From the NCBI RefSeq assembly GCF_020131355.1, contig NZ_JAHLEL010000051.1, forward strand, positions 372,001 to 436,000: 64,000 nucleotides of DNA. Direction: 5' to 3'. This document shows, one piece after another, positions 57,214-64,000 of this stretch. A program made the position numbers and the translations under genes. The notes under the pieces were generated by a model. That model was not told the DNA's origin, did no database searches, and saw only the letters and a list, made by a program, of their open reading frames with translations. Every line of letters starts with the position of its first letter. Position 1 is the stretch's first letter. The stretch comes from Pseudonocardia sp. ICBG1293 (GTDB lineage Bacteria; Actinomycetota; Actinomycetes; Mycobacteriales; Pseudonocardiaceae).

Positions 57214-58527
57214 TCAGACGGCCGCGAGCTGGGCGTCCTGCTCGGCGAGGGAGTCGGCGTCGGTCTGCGGCAGGGCCAGCGTGCAGAGCAGGCTGATCAG
57301 CGAGACCGCCGAGAGCAGCAGGCCGATGCCGAGGCTGCCCAGCGTCGACGCGGCGAGTGCCGCGGTGAACAGCGGCACCACACCGCCGCCGAACACGCCG
57401 GCGAGGTTGTAGGCGATCCCGGCGCCGGTGTAGCGGAAGCGGGTCGGGAACAGCTCCGGCAGCTGGGCACCGATCGGGCCGTAGGCGATGCCGACGACGC
57501 CCAGCACCAGCGACAGGCCCAGCCCGAACGACCACACCGTCCCGATGTCGATGATCGGGAACGCGACCAGCCCGGCGGCGACGGAGGCGATGTTGCCGCC
57601 GACGACCATCTTCCGTCGCCCGACCCGGTCGGACAGGATCGCCGAGGCGATCGTCGTCAGGGCGAAGACGATGCCGCCGACGATGCCCATGGCCAGCACC
57701 GACGGGCGCGGCAGCTGCAGCTGCTGGGTGCCGTAGCTGGTCAGGTAGGTGACACCGATGTAGAAGAAGGCGAACACCGCGGTGGTCGAGCCTGCGCCGA
57801 GGAACACCGCGGCCGGCCGGGTGGTGAACACCTCGGTGATCGGGAGCTTCGTCGACACCGGGCCGCTGTTCTTGAAGCCCGCCGTCTCCTCCAGCGCGAG
57901 CCGCACGTAGAGCCCGACCGCGACGAGCAGCACCGAGCCGATGAACGGGATCCGCCAGCCCCAGGCCAGGAAGGCCTCGTTGCTCATGGTCAGCGCGGTG
58001 ACCAGGAAGGTCGCCGACGCCAGCGCGAACGCCACCGACGGGCCGAGCTGCGGGAACAGCGCGTACTTGCCGCGGGCCTTGGTCGGGGCGTTCTCCGCGG
58101 TGAGCAGGGTCGCCCCGGCCCACTCGCCACCGACGGCGAGGCCCTGCAGGATGCGCAGCACCACGAGCAGGATCGGGGCCAGGACGCCGATCATGCCGGT
58201 GGTGGGCAGCAGGCCGATCGCCAGCGTCGAGAAGCCCATCAGCAGCAGCGTGGTGACCAGCGTGCCCTTGCGGCCGAGCCGGTCGCCGAAGTGACCGAAC
58301 AGCACCGACCCGAACGGTCGTGCGACGAACGCGACCCCGAAGGTGGCCAGGGCGAGCGCGGTACCGGCCGCCGCTCCGAGCTCGGGGAAGAAGACCTTGT
58401 TGAACACCAGGGCCGCAGCGGTGCCGTAGATGAAGAAGTCGTAGAACTCGATGACCGTTCCGGTCATGCTCGCGAGCGCGATCCGGCGCATCGACCGCGG
58501 CGGCTGCGTGGGGGCAGCGTTCGTCAC
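57214..58527 (-). CDS. MFS transporter, MHS (metabolite:H+ symporter) family
   Basis: A 437-residue, 12-helix protein, GTG 58527 after GGGGAGAA. MTGTVIEFYDFFIYGTAAALVFNKVFFP at the N-terminus, the loop GHFGDRLGRKGTL, RILQGLAVGGEWAGA and ELFPTRFRYTGAGIAYNLAGV are typical of the MHS group (ShiA, ProP, KgtP). It likely imports an organic acid, betaine or shikimate-like compound by proton symport. It diverges from the TIGR03085 gene; a palindrome lies between. Confidence 0.92.
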   Translation of the reverse strand: MTNAAPTQPPRSMRRIALASMTGTVIEFYDFFIYGTAAALVFNKVFFPELGAAAGTALALATFGVAFVARPFGSVLFGHFGDRLGRKGTLVTTLLLMGFSTLAIGLLPTTGMIGVLAPILLVVLRILQGLAVGGEWAGATLLTAENAPTKARGKYALFPQLGPSVAFALASATFLVTALTMSNEAFLAWGWRIPFIGSVLLVAVGLYVRLALEETAGFKNSGPVSTKLPITEVFTTRPAAVFLGAGSTTAVFAFFYIGVTYLTSYGTQQLQLPRPSVLAMGIVGGIVFALTTIASAILSDRVGRRKMVVGGNIASVAAGLVAFPIIDIGTVWSFGLGLSLVLGVVGIAYGPIGAQLPELFPTRFRYTGAGIAYNLAGVFGGGVVPLFTAALAASTLGSLGIGLLLSAVSLISLLCTLALPQTDADSLAEQDAQLAAV

Positions 58528-58586
58528 GTGTGTTCTCCCCGTCGAGAAGCAGTGGTGGGACGGATCGGAGTATCGGGACACCGGCG

Positions 58587-58604
58587 GGTGAGATCTGTAT
58601 CACC
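58587..58604. promoter_or_regulatory. Dyad upstream of MHS transporter gene
   Basis: GGTGAGATCTGTATCACC, a GGTGA-N8-TCACC dyad, 60 bases before the transporter start. The half-sites resemble Crp-type GTGA/TCAC but the spacer is two bases longer than in the Crp consensus; GntR-type proteins also use GGT/ACC ends. Confidence 0.45.
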
Positions 58605-58679
58605 GGCTACAGAAGCGCTGCGTTCCGTCAGCCTTCTGTCGACCGTTGGGCGCGCGGTGCGGCCGTGGACGCTCGGCAC

Positions 58680-58685
58680 TACGTT
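58680..58685 (+). promoter_or_regulatory. -10 box of TIGR03085-family gene
   Basis: TACGTT, 7 bases before GTG 58693; no ribosome site. Confidence 0.5.
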
Positions 58686-58692
58686 GGGGACG

Positions 58693-59319
58693 GTGAGCCT
58701 CGCCACCGCCGAACGTGCCGCCCTCTGCGCCGAGTTCGAACGCTCCGGACCCGACCGACCGACCCTGTGCGAGGGCTGGAACGCCCGGGACCTGCTCACC
58801 CACCTGCTGGTGCGCGAGCGGCAGCCGTGGAACGCCGCGGGGATCGTCGTGCCCGCCCTGTCGGGGATGACCGACAAGGCGATGGACGGCTACGCGTCCG
58901 CGGCCTGGCCGAACATGATCGACGACCTGCGCAAGGGGCCGCCCGCCTGGTCGCCGTTCAAGGTCGGCAAGGTCGACGAGGTCGCCAACGGTGCCGAGTT
59001 CTTCGTCCACCACGAGGACCTGCGCCGCGGGGAGCCCGGCTGGGAGCCGCGTCCGTCGGACCCGGAGCGCGACGGGCAGCTGTGGAACCTGCTCGCGAAC
59101 CAGGCCAGGCTGCTGTTCCGGCGCAGCCCGGTCGGCCTGGTCCTGGCCCGTCCGGAGGGAGCGACGCAGGTCGTCGCGACCGGGTTCGGCGTGGTCACGG
59201 TGACCGGCGATCCCGCCGAGCTGGTCCTGCACGCCTTCGGCCGGGACGCCGCTCGGGTGGAGGTGACCGGGCTGCCCGCCGACGTGGAGGCCTACCGCGG
59301 CGCTCCGTCCGGGATGTGA
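58693..59319 (+). CDS. TIGR03085-family metal-binding protein
   Basis: A 208-residue DinB/maleylpyruvate-isomerase-fold protein: ATAERAALCAEFERSGPDRPTLCEGWNARDLLTHLLVRERQPWNAAGI carries the first His of the metal site, and EFFVHHEDLRRGEPGWEPR the other two. The C-terminal domain is the SCP2-like part. The group is common in mycothiol-producing actinomycetes; its reaction is not known. GTG 58693 is fixed by the -10 box. Confidence 0.87.
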   Translation: MSLATAERAALCAEFERSGPDRPTLCEGWNARDLLTHLLVRERQPWNAAGIVVPALSGMTDKAMDGYASAAWPNMIDDLRKGPPAWSPFKVGKVDEVANGAEFFVHHEDLRRGEPGWEPRPSDPERDGQLWNLLANQARLLFRRSPVGLVLARPEGATQVVATGFGVVTVTGDPAELVLHAFGRDAARVEVTGLPADVEAYRGAPSGM

Positions 59320-59343
59320 CCGGGAACGGTCGGCCCAGGGCGG

Positions 59344-59349
59344 TACCGT
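59344..59349 (+). promoter_or_regulatory. -10 box of leaderless dapA
   Basis: TACCGT, 8 bases before ATG 59358; no ribosome site. Confidence 0.5.
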
Positions 59350-59357
59350 CACCGGTC

Positions 59358-60389
59358 ATGAGCACCGGTCCCGATCCCGCCCCCGGCGGCCAGCAGCACC
59401 CGCCGCGCCGACCGTTCGGCGAGGTGCTGACCGCGATGGTCACGCCGTTCGACTCCGAGGGCGAGCTGGACCTGGCGAAGGCCGAGGAGCTGGCGACCCA
59501 CCTGGTCGACCTCGGCAACGACGGCCTGGTCGTCAACGGCACCACGGGTGAGGGGCCGACCACCTCCGACACCGAGAAGTCGGAGCTGATCCGCGCCGTC
59601 GTGTCCGCGGTGGGGGACCGGGCGACGGTCGTCGCCGGTGCGGGGACCTATGACACCGCACACTCGATCGAGCTGGCCCGCAGCGCGCAGCGGGCCGGGG
59701 CGCACGGCCTGCTCGTGGTCACCCCGTACTACTCGCGGCCCCCGCAGGAGGGCCTGCTCGCGCACTTCAGTGCCGTCGCCGACGCCGGTGACCTGCCGGT
59801 GATGCTCTACGACATCCCGCCGCGCAGCGTGATCGGGATCGACGTCGAGACCTTCCAGCGCCTGGCGCAGAACCCGCGGATCGTCGCGGTGAAGGACGCC
59901 CGCAACGACCTGCGGGTCGGGACCGAGGTGCTGGCGACCACCACGCTGGCCTACTACTCCGGCGACGACCCGGTGAACCTGCCGTGGCTGTCGGTCGGGG
60001 CGGTCGGCTTCGTCAGCGTGATCGGCCACGTCGTCGCCGACCGGCTGCGGGCCCTGATCGACGCCTACCACGCCGGCGAGCACGAGCGGGCCCGCGCGCT
60101 GCACTACGCGATGCTCCCGGTCATCCGCGGGATGGGCCGGGTCGGCGGTGCGGTGTTCGCCAAGACCGCGCTGCGGCTGCGCGGCATCGACGTCGGCGAC
60201 ACCCGGCTGCCGCTGCCGCCCGCCACCGAGGACCAGGTCGCCGCGATCGCCGGGGACCTCGCCGTCGCCGGGGTGGCGCTGGACCCGCAGGCCCGTCCGA
60301 ACGCTCCGGTCTACCAGCCCGGCCACGGCGCCCTCGGCGGGCGCACGGCGGCGGACCTGGGTGCCGAGGTGGCCTACCACCGCACGTAG
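59358..60389 (+). CDS. dapA: 4-hydroxy-tetrahydrodipicolinate synthase
   Basis: A 343-residue TIM-barrel enzyme. GEVLTAMVTPFDSEGELDL opens the barrel; GTTGEGPTTSDTEK holds the activation-loop Thr pair, Tyr lies in MLYDIPPRSVIGI and the Schiff-base lysine is K179 in IVAVKDARNDL. It condenses pyruvate with aspartate semialdehyde. About 30 extra residues at the C-terminus (DPQARPNAPVYQPGHGALGG) exceed the usual length. It precedes rnj, as in mycobacteria. Confidence 0.95.
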   Translation: MSTGPDPAPGGQQHPPRRPFGEVLTAMVTPFDSEGELDLAKAEELATHLVDLGNDGLVVNGTTGEGPTTSDTEKSELIRAVVSAVGDRATVVAGAGTYDTAHSIELARSAQRAGAHGLLVVTPYYSRPPQEGLLAHFSAVADAGDLPVMLYDIPPRSVIGIDVETFQRLAQNPRIVAVKDARNDLRVGTEVLATTTLAYYSGDDPVNLPWLSVGAVGFVSVIGHVVADRLRALIDAYHAGEHERARALHYAMLPVIRGMGRVGGAVFAKTALRLRGIDVGDTRLPLPPATEDQVAAIAGDLAVAGVALDPQARPNAPVYQPGHGALGGRTAADLGAEVAYHRT

Positions 60390-60478
60390 TCCGCCGACCC
60401 CGTCGGGTGCGGGCCACCGGAACCCCGGTGGCCGCGGACACCGGAGAACACGCATCAGAAGAACGCGAACCAGAAGCA

Positions 60479-60511
60479 CACGAACCCATGTGAGGCACGA
60501 ACCCCTGTGAG
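60479..60511 (+). repeat. 17-base tandem repeat at the rnj start
   Basis: CACGAACCCATGTGAG (60479-60494) and CACGAACCCCTGTGAG (60496-60511) differ at one base, period 17. The second copy contains the rnj GTG; the first contains ATGTGA, a start followed at once by a stop. Confidence 0.7.
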
Positions 60512-62261
60512 TCCCCAGCGCAACGACCGACGCAACCGGCCCGGCCGGACGCTCTCCGCGCCGCCGGAGAACATCGAGCGCCCGGAGCTCCCGGACGCCC
60601 CGCCGCCCGCCCTCGCGCGGGGTGGCCTGCGCGTCTACGCACTCGGCGGGATCGGCGAGGTCGGTCGCAACATGACCGTCTTCGAGTACGAGGGCCGGCT
60701 GCTCGTCGTCGACTGCGGCGTGCTGTTCCCGTCCGACTCCGAGCCGGGCATCGACCTGATCCTGCCCGACTTCCGCACCCTCGAGGGCCGCCTCGACGAC
60801 ATCGACGCGCTCGTGCTGACCCACGGGCACGAGGACCACATCGGTGCCGTGCCGTGGCTGCTGCGCATGCGCCCGGACATCCCCGTCGTCGGGTCCCGGT
60901 TCACGCTCGCCCTGGTCGCGGCCAAGTGCAAGGAACACCGCCTGACGCCGCACCTGCAGGAGATCAAGGAGGGCGACCGGGTCTCGCACGGTGGATGGGA
61001 CTGCGAGTACTTCGCGGTCAACCACTCCATCCCCGACGCCGTCGCCGTCGCCGTCCGCACGCCTGCCGGGCTGCTGCTGCACACCGGTGACATCAAGCTC
61101 GACCAGCTCCCGCTCGACGGGCGGCTCACCGACCTGGGCGGGTTCTCCCGGCTGGGTGAGGAGGGCGTCGACCTGTTCCTGGTCGACTCCACCAACGCCG
61201 AGGTACCGGGCTTCGTGACGCCCGAGGCCGACATCGGGCCGGTCATCTCCGACCTGGTCCGCCGGGCCCCGTCGCGGATCATCCTGGCCTGCTTCGCCAG
61301 CCACGTGCACCGCGTCCAGCAGGTGCTCGACGCCGCGCACGCGCACGGCCGCAAGGTGTGTCTGACCGGGCGCTCGATGGTCCGCAACATGGGCCTGGCC
61401 GACGACCACTCGCTGCTGAACATCCCCGACGGGCTGCTCGTCGACATCGACGAGGCGATGCGGCTGCCCGACGAGAAGCTGGTGCTGGTCTCCACCGGGT
61501 CGCAGGGCGAGCCGCTCGCCGCGCTGTCCCGGATGGCGCGCGGGGACCACCGCAGCATCACGATCCGCCCGGACGACACGATCATTCTGGCCAGCTCGCT
61601 GATCCCGGGCAACGAGACCGCCGTCTTCGGCGTGATCAACGGGCTGACGCGGCTCGGTGCGACCGTGGTGCACCAGGGCAACGCGAAGGTGCACGTCTCC
61701 GGGCACGCCCCGGCCGGGGAGCTGCTGTTCCTCTACAACGCGGTGCGCCCGTCGAACGTCATGCCGGTGCACGGGGAGTGGCGCCACCTGCGGGCCAACG
61801 CCGCCCTCGCGGTGCGGACCGGGGTGCCGCGGGAGTCGGTGGTCATCGCGGAGAACGGCGTGGTCGTCGACCTGGTCGACGGCCGTGCGGCGATCACCGG
61901 CCGGGTCGAGGTCGGTCAGGTCTACGTCGACGGCCTCTCGGTCGGTGACGTCGGCGAGACCACACTCGGTGACCGGATCGCGCTCGGTGAGGGCGGGTTC
62001 ATCGCCATCAACGTCGCGATCGACCACAAGACCGGGCGGGCGCTGTCGCGTCCGACCCTGTCCGGTCGCGGGTTCTCCGACGACCCGAAGGCGCTCGACG
62101 CGGCCCAGTCCCTGGTCGAGGACGAGCTGTCCCGGCTGGAGAACGAGAACGTCACCGACCCGCACCGGATCGCCCAGGGCGTGCGGCGCGTGGTCGGGCG
62201 CTGGGTGTCGGACACCTACCGGCGTCGTCCCATGATCGTCCCCACGGTCATCGCGGTCTGA
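60507..62261 (+). CDS. rnj: Ribonuclease J
   Basis: A 584-residue protein, GTG 60507 (a weak GTGAGG lies 15 bases upstream). Metallo-beta-lactamase motifs: ALGGIGEVGRNMTVFEYEG, THGHEDHIGAVPW (about 106-118), VNHSIPDAVA, HTGDIKLD; beta-CASP motifs VDSTNAEVPG, LACFASHVHRVQ, STGSQGEPLAALSRM and HVSGHAPAGE. The N-terminal 35 residues are a disordered extension. It has 5' exonuclease and endonuclease activity and shares RNA decay with PNPase, encoded 20 kb upstream. Confidence 0.96.
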   Translation: MSPQRNDRRNRPGRTLSAPPENIERPELPDAPPPALARGGLRVYALGGIGEVGRNMTVFEYEGRLLVVDCGVLFPSDSEPGIDLILPDFRTLEGRLDDIDALVLTHGHEDHIGAVPWLLRMRPDIPVVGSRFTLALVAAKCKEHRLTPHLQEIKEGDRVSHGGWDCEYFAVNHSIPDAVAVAVRTPAGLLLHTGDIKLDQLPLDGRLTDLGGFSRLGEEGVDLFLVDSTNAEVPGFVTPEADIGPVISDLVRRAPSRIILACFASHVHRVQQVLDAAHAHGRKVCLTGRSMVRNMGLADDHSLLNIPDGLLVDIDEAMRLPDEKLVLVSTGSQGEPLAALSRMARGDHRSITIRPDDTIILASSLIPGNETAVFGVINGLTRLGATVVHQGNAKVHVSGHAPAGELLFLYNAVRPSNVMPVHGEWRHLRANAALAVRTGVPRESVVIAENGVVVDLVDGRAAITGRVEVGQVYVDGLSVGDVGETTLGDRIALGEGGFIAINVAIDHKTGRALSRPTLSGRGFSDDPKALDAAQSLVEDELSRLENENVTDPHRIAQGVRRVVGRWVSDTYRRRPMIVPTVIAV

Positions 62262-62267
62262 GGGGTG

Positions 62268-62290
62268 TGGCGGGGTCGGTGACCCCGCCA
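62268..62290 (+). terminator. Terminator of rnj
   Basis: TGGCGGGGTC and GACCCCGCCA pair perfectly around GGT, seven bases after the rnj stop. Confidence 0.7.
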
Positions 62291-62304
62291 CCGCCGCGTC
62301 GGTC

Positions 62305-62334
62305 CCCGGTTCGATCACCGAACCGGGCTACCGT
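62305..62334 (+). promoter_or_regulatory. ftsK promoter with overlapping dyad
   Basis: TACCGT (62329-62334) lies 7 bases before the ftsK ATG. Immediately upstream, CCCGGTTCG (62305-62313) and CGAACCGGG (62319-62327) form a 9-base dyad with a five-base loop, covering the -35 position. It could be an operator or a second stem of the rnj terminator. Confidence 0.5.
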
Positions 62335-62341
62335 GTGTGAC

Positions 62342-64000
62342 ATGGCAGGACGCACAGGCACGGGCCGGACCACCACGACCGCGGCCGCGGGCCGCGGCTC
62401 GGGGCGGTCGGGCTCGCGCGCGTCCACCGCCCGCAAGCGCCCGGCCGCGGGCCGCAGGCCTCCGGCCCGGCGTCAGGGCCCGGACCTGGTGGACCGGGGG
62501 ATCGACGCGGTCGGCCGGGGCGTGGCGAAGACCGTCCGTGCCTCCGGGCGCGCGGTCGGCCGCACCCGGGAGATCGACCCCGCGCACCGCCGGGACGGCA
62601 TCGGCTTCGGGATGCTCGTGCTCGCCGTCATCGCCGCCGCCGGGCTGTGGTGGCAGGCGGGCGGCTCGGTCGGCTACTGGTTCACCTTCCTCGTCGAGGC
62701 GGTGATGGGGCAGGCGGGCGTCGCGTTGCCGGCGATCCTGCTGGGCGTCGGCATCGTCATGGTCACCACCGAGGGGCACCCCGAGGCGCGACCGCGGATC
62801 GTCACCGGGAGCCTGCTGCTCGCGCTCGGCGTGCTGGGTCTGGTGCACCTGGGTGCCGGCGCGCCGGCGGAGCCCGACGCCTGGCGCGGCGCGGGCGGCG
62901 CGCTCGGCTTCGTCGCCGGGACCCCGCTCAAGGCCGGACTGAGCCTGTGGACGGCCGTCCCCGTTCTCGTCCTGCTGACGCTGTACTCGGTGCTGCTGGT
63001 CACCGGCATCCCGGTGCGCGAGCTGCCGGACCGGTTCCGCAGGCTCACCGGGCAGCTCCCGCCCGAGCAGGACGGCGAGGACGCCTCCGGCACGGACCGT
63101 CCGCGCACGGTGGCCGACGCGGTCGCCGAGCGCGAGGGGCAGGCCGAGGACGGCGAACCGGCCCCGCGCAAGCGCCGGCCCGCGCGGCGCAGGCAGGGCG
63201 CCGCGGAGGCCGACGCGTTCCGGGTGGAGGAGGGCGAGCACGCCCCGGCCCCGGTGGACCCGTCGCTGCCCGGCGTCCCGGAGGAGGAGGCGCCCGCCGC
63301 CGCCCCGGCCGCGGCCGCGCCGCAGGCGACGAAGCCGCGCAAGCCCGTCGTCGAGACACCGCAGGTCGCCGACGAGCCGATCGAGGGCGAGCAGCTCTCG
63401 ATGGCGATCCGCCAGCCGCAGTCCGACACCGAGTACATCCTGCCGCCGGCGGACACCCTGGAGTCCGGGCCGCCGCCCAAGTCCCGCAGCTCCGCCAACG
63501 ACGCGATGATCGAGGCGATCTCCGGGGTCCTCGACCAGTTCAACGTCGACGCCCAGGTCACCGGCTTCACCCGCGGCCCGACGGTCACCCGCTACGAGAT
63601 CGAGCTCGGCCCCGCGGTGAAGGTCGAGAAGATCACCCAGCTGCAGCGCAACCTGGCCTACGCGGTCGCGAACGACAACGTCCGGCTGCTCGCGCCGATC
63701 CCCGGCAAGTCCGCGGTCGGCATCGAGGTGCCCAACACCGACCGGGAGATGGTCCGGCTCGGCGACGTCCTGCGCTCGGGCAACGCGCGCAACGAGCAGC
63801 ACCCGATGGGGATCGGGCTGGGCAAGGACATCGAGGGCCACTACCTCGTCGCGAACCTGGCGAAGATGCCGCACCTGCTGGTGGCGGGCTCCACCGGCTC
63901 CGGCAAGTCGAGCTTCGTGAACTCGATGCTGGTGTCGCTGCTGACCCGGGCGACCCCGGACGAGGTCCGGATGATCCTCATCGACCCGAAGATGGTCGAG
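62342..64000 (+). CDS. ftsK: DNA translocase FtsK, C-terminus off window
   Basis: The first 553 codons are visible, open to the window edge. A basic N-terminus (GRTGTGRTTTT, RKRPAAGRRPPARRQG) precedes four membrane helices (about residues 85-220), then an acidic Pro/Ala linker (230-365), the alpha domain (YILPPADTLESGPPP, FTRGPTVTRYEIELG) and the start of the motor with Walker A VAGSTGSGKSSFVNSM. FtsK pumps chromosome ends through the septum and activates dimer resolution. The Walker B and gamma domains are outside the window. Confidence 0.95.
   Translation, partial: MAGRTGTGRTTTTAAAGRGSGRSGSRASTARKRPAAGRRPPARRQGPDLVDRGIDAVGRGVAKTVRASGRAVGRTREIDPAHRRDGIGFGMLVLAVIAAAGLWWQAGGSVGYWFTFLVEAVMGQAGVALPAILLGVGIVMVTTEGHPEARPRIVTGSLLLALGVLGLVHLGAGAPAEPDAWRGAGGALGFVAGTPLKAGLSLWTAVPVLVLLTLYSVLLVTGIPVRELPDRFRRLTGQLPPEQDGEDASGTDRPRTVADAVAEREGQAEDGEPAPRKRRPARRRQGAAEADAFRVEEGEHAPAPVDPSLPGVPEEEAPAAAPAAAAPQATKPRKPVVETPQVADEPIEGEQLSMAIRQPQSDTEYILPPADTLESGPPPKSRSSANDAMIEAISGVLDQFNVDAQVTGFTRGPTVTRYEIELGPAVKVEKITQLQRNLAYAVANDNVRLLAPIPGKSAVGIEVPNTDREMVRLGDVLRSGNARNEQHPMGIGLGKDIEGHYLVANLAKMPHLLVAGSTGSGKSSFVNSMLVSLLTRATPDEVRMILIDPKMVE

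Overview
Organism and evidence. The window is very GC-rich chromosomal DNA of an actinomycete, most likely Pseudonocardia or a close relative. The gene order proS ... rimP-nusA-ylxR-infB-rbfA-nrnA-dinF ... truB-ribF ... rpsO-pnp-M16 protease ... dapB ... thyX ... dapA-rnj ... ftsK is the conserved actinobacterial translation / RNA-decay / lysine-DAP block, as in Mycobacterium. F420-type oxidoreductases, a TIGR03085 protein and many apparently leaderless genes also fit an actinomycete. The genus is inference; no database was searched.

Layout. 1-5.9 kb: an SCO6745-like protein, a LapA-like membrane protein, a DEAD-box RNA helicase, a RIO-type kinase, a small exporter-like protein and YaaA. 5.9-8.7 kb: the metY-metX direct-sulfhydrylation operon, preceded by an unannotated four-cysteine leader peptide with its own promoter. 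8.7-14.5 kb: an F420/FMN-fold protein, proS, a secreted protein, YjbQ, a class V aminotransferase and a DUF4439-like pair. 14.5-24.2 kb: rimP-nusA-ylxR-infB, then DUF503, rbfA, nrnA, a methyltransferase and a MATE exporter with 4-base start/stop overlaps. 24.3-29.0 kb: a CitA/DcuS-like sensor kinase, dctA and a divergent OmpR-type regulator whose C-terminus is broken by a one-base frameshift. 29.0-31.0 kb: truB and ribF. 31.0-37.4 kb: a pile of nested insertion sequences seeded by one IS5-family element that landed on the ribF stop codon. 37.5-42.6 kb: an HTH protein, rpsO, pnp and an M16 peptidase. 42.7-48.5 kb: a peptide-type ABC importer operon. 48.7-55.3 kb: DUF456, an IS481 element in the dapB promoter region, dapB, GNAT, YcaQ-like, an F420-type reductase and a ribbon-helix-helix/DUF4097 pair. 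55.5-64 kb: thyX, a Crp/Fnr regulator, an MHS transporter, a TIGR03085 protein, dapA, rnj and the start of ftsK.

How it works together. The core genes cover ribosome assembly and initiation (rimP, infB, rbfA, rpsO), transcription elongation (nusA), tRNA modification and charging (truB, proS), RNA turnover (pnp, nrnA, rnj, helicase), lysine/DAP (dapA, dapB), thymidylate (thyX), flavin (ribF) and division (ftsK). Accessory DNA lies mainly at the ribF-rpsO junction (five elements) and just upstream of dapB (one).

Most notable signals: (i) the Cys-leader attenuator candidate before metY; (ii) the resolvable order of nested insertions, including an IS carrying a pRiA4b ORF-3-like passenger gene and two IS701 copies with an identical C-CCA-AAA slippery heptamer; (iii) a near-perfect long hairpin repeated at two convergent gene ends; (iv) about fifteen genes with a TANNNT box 6-8 bases before the start codon, implying leaderless mRNAs; (v) the frameshifted response regulator beside dctA.
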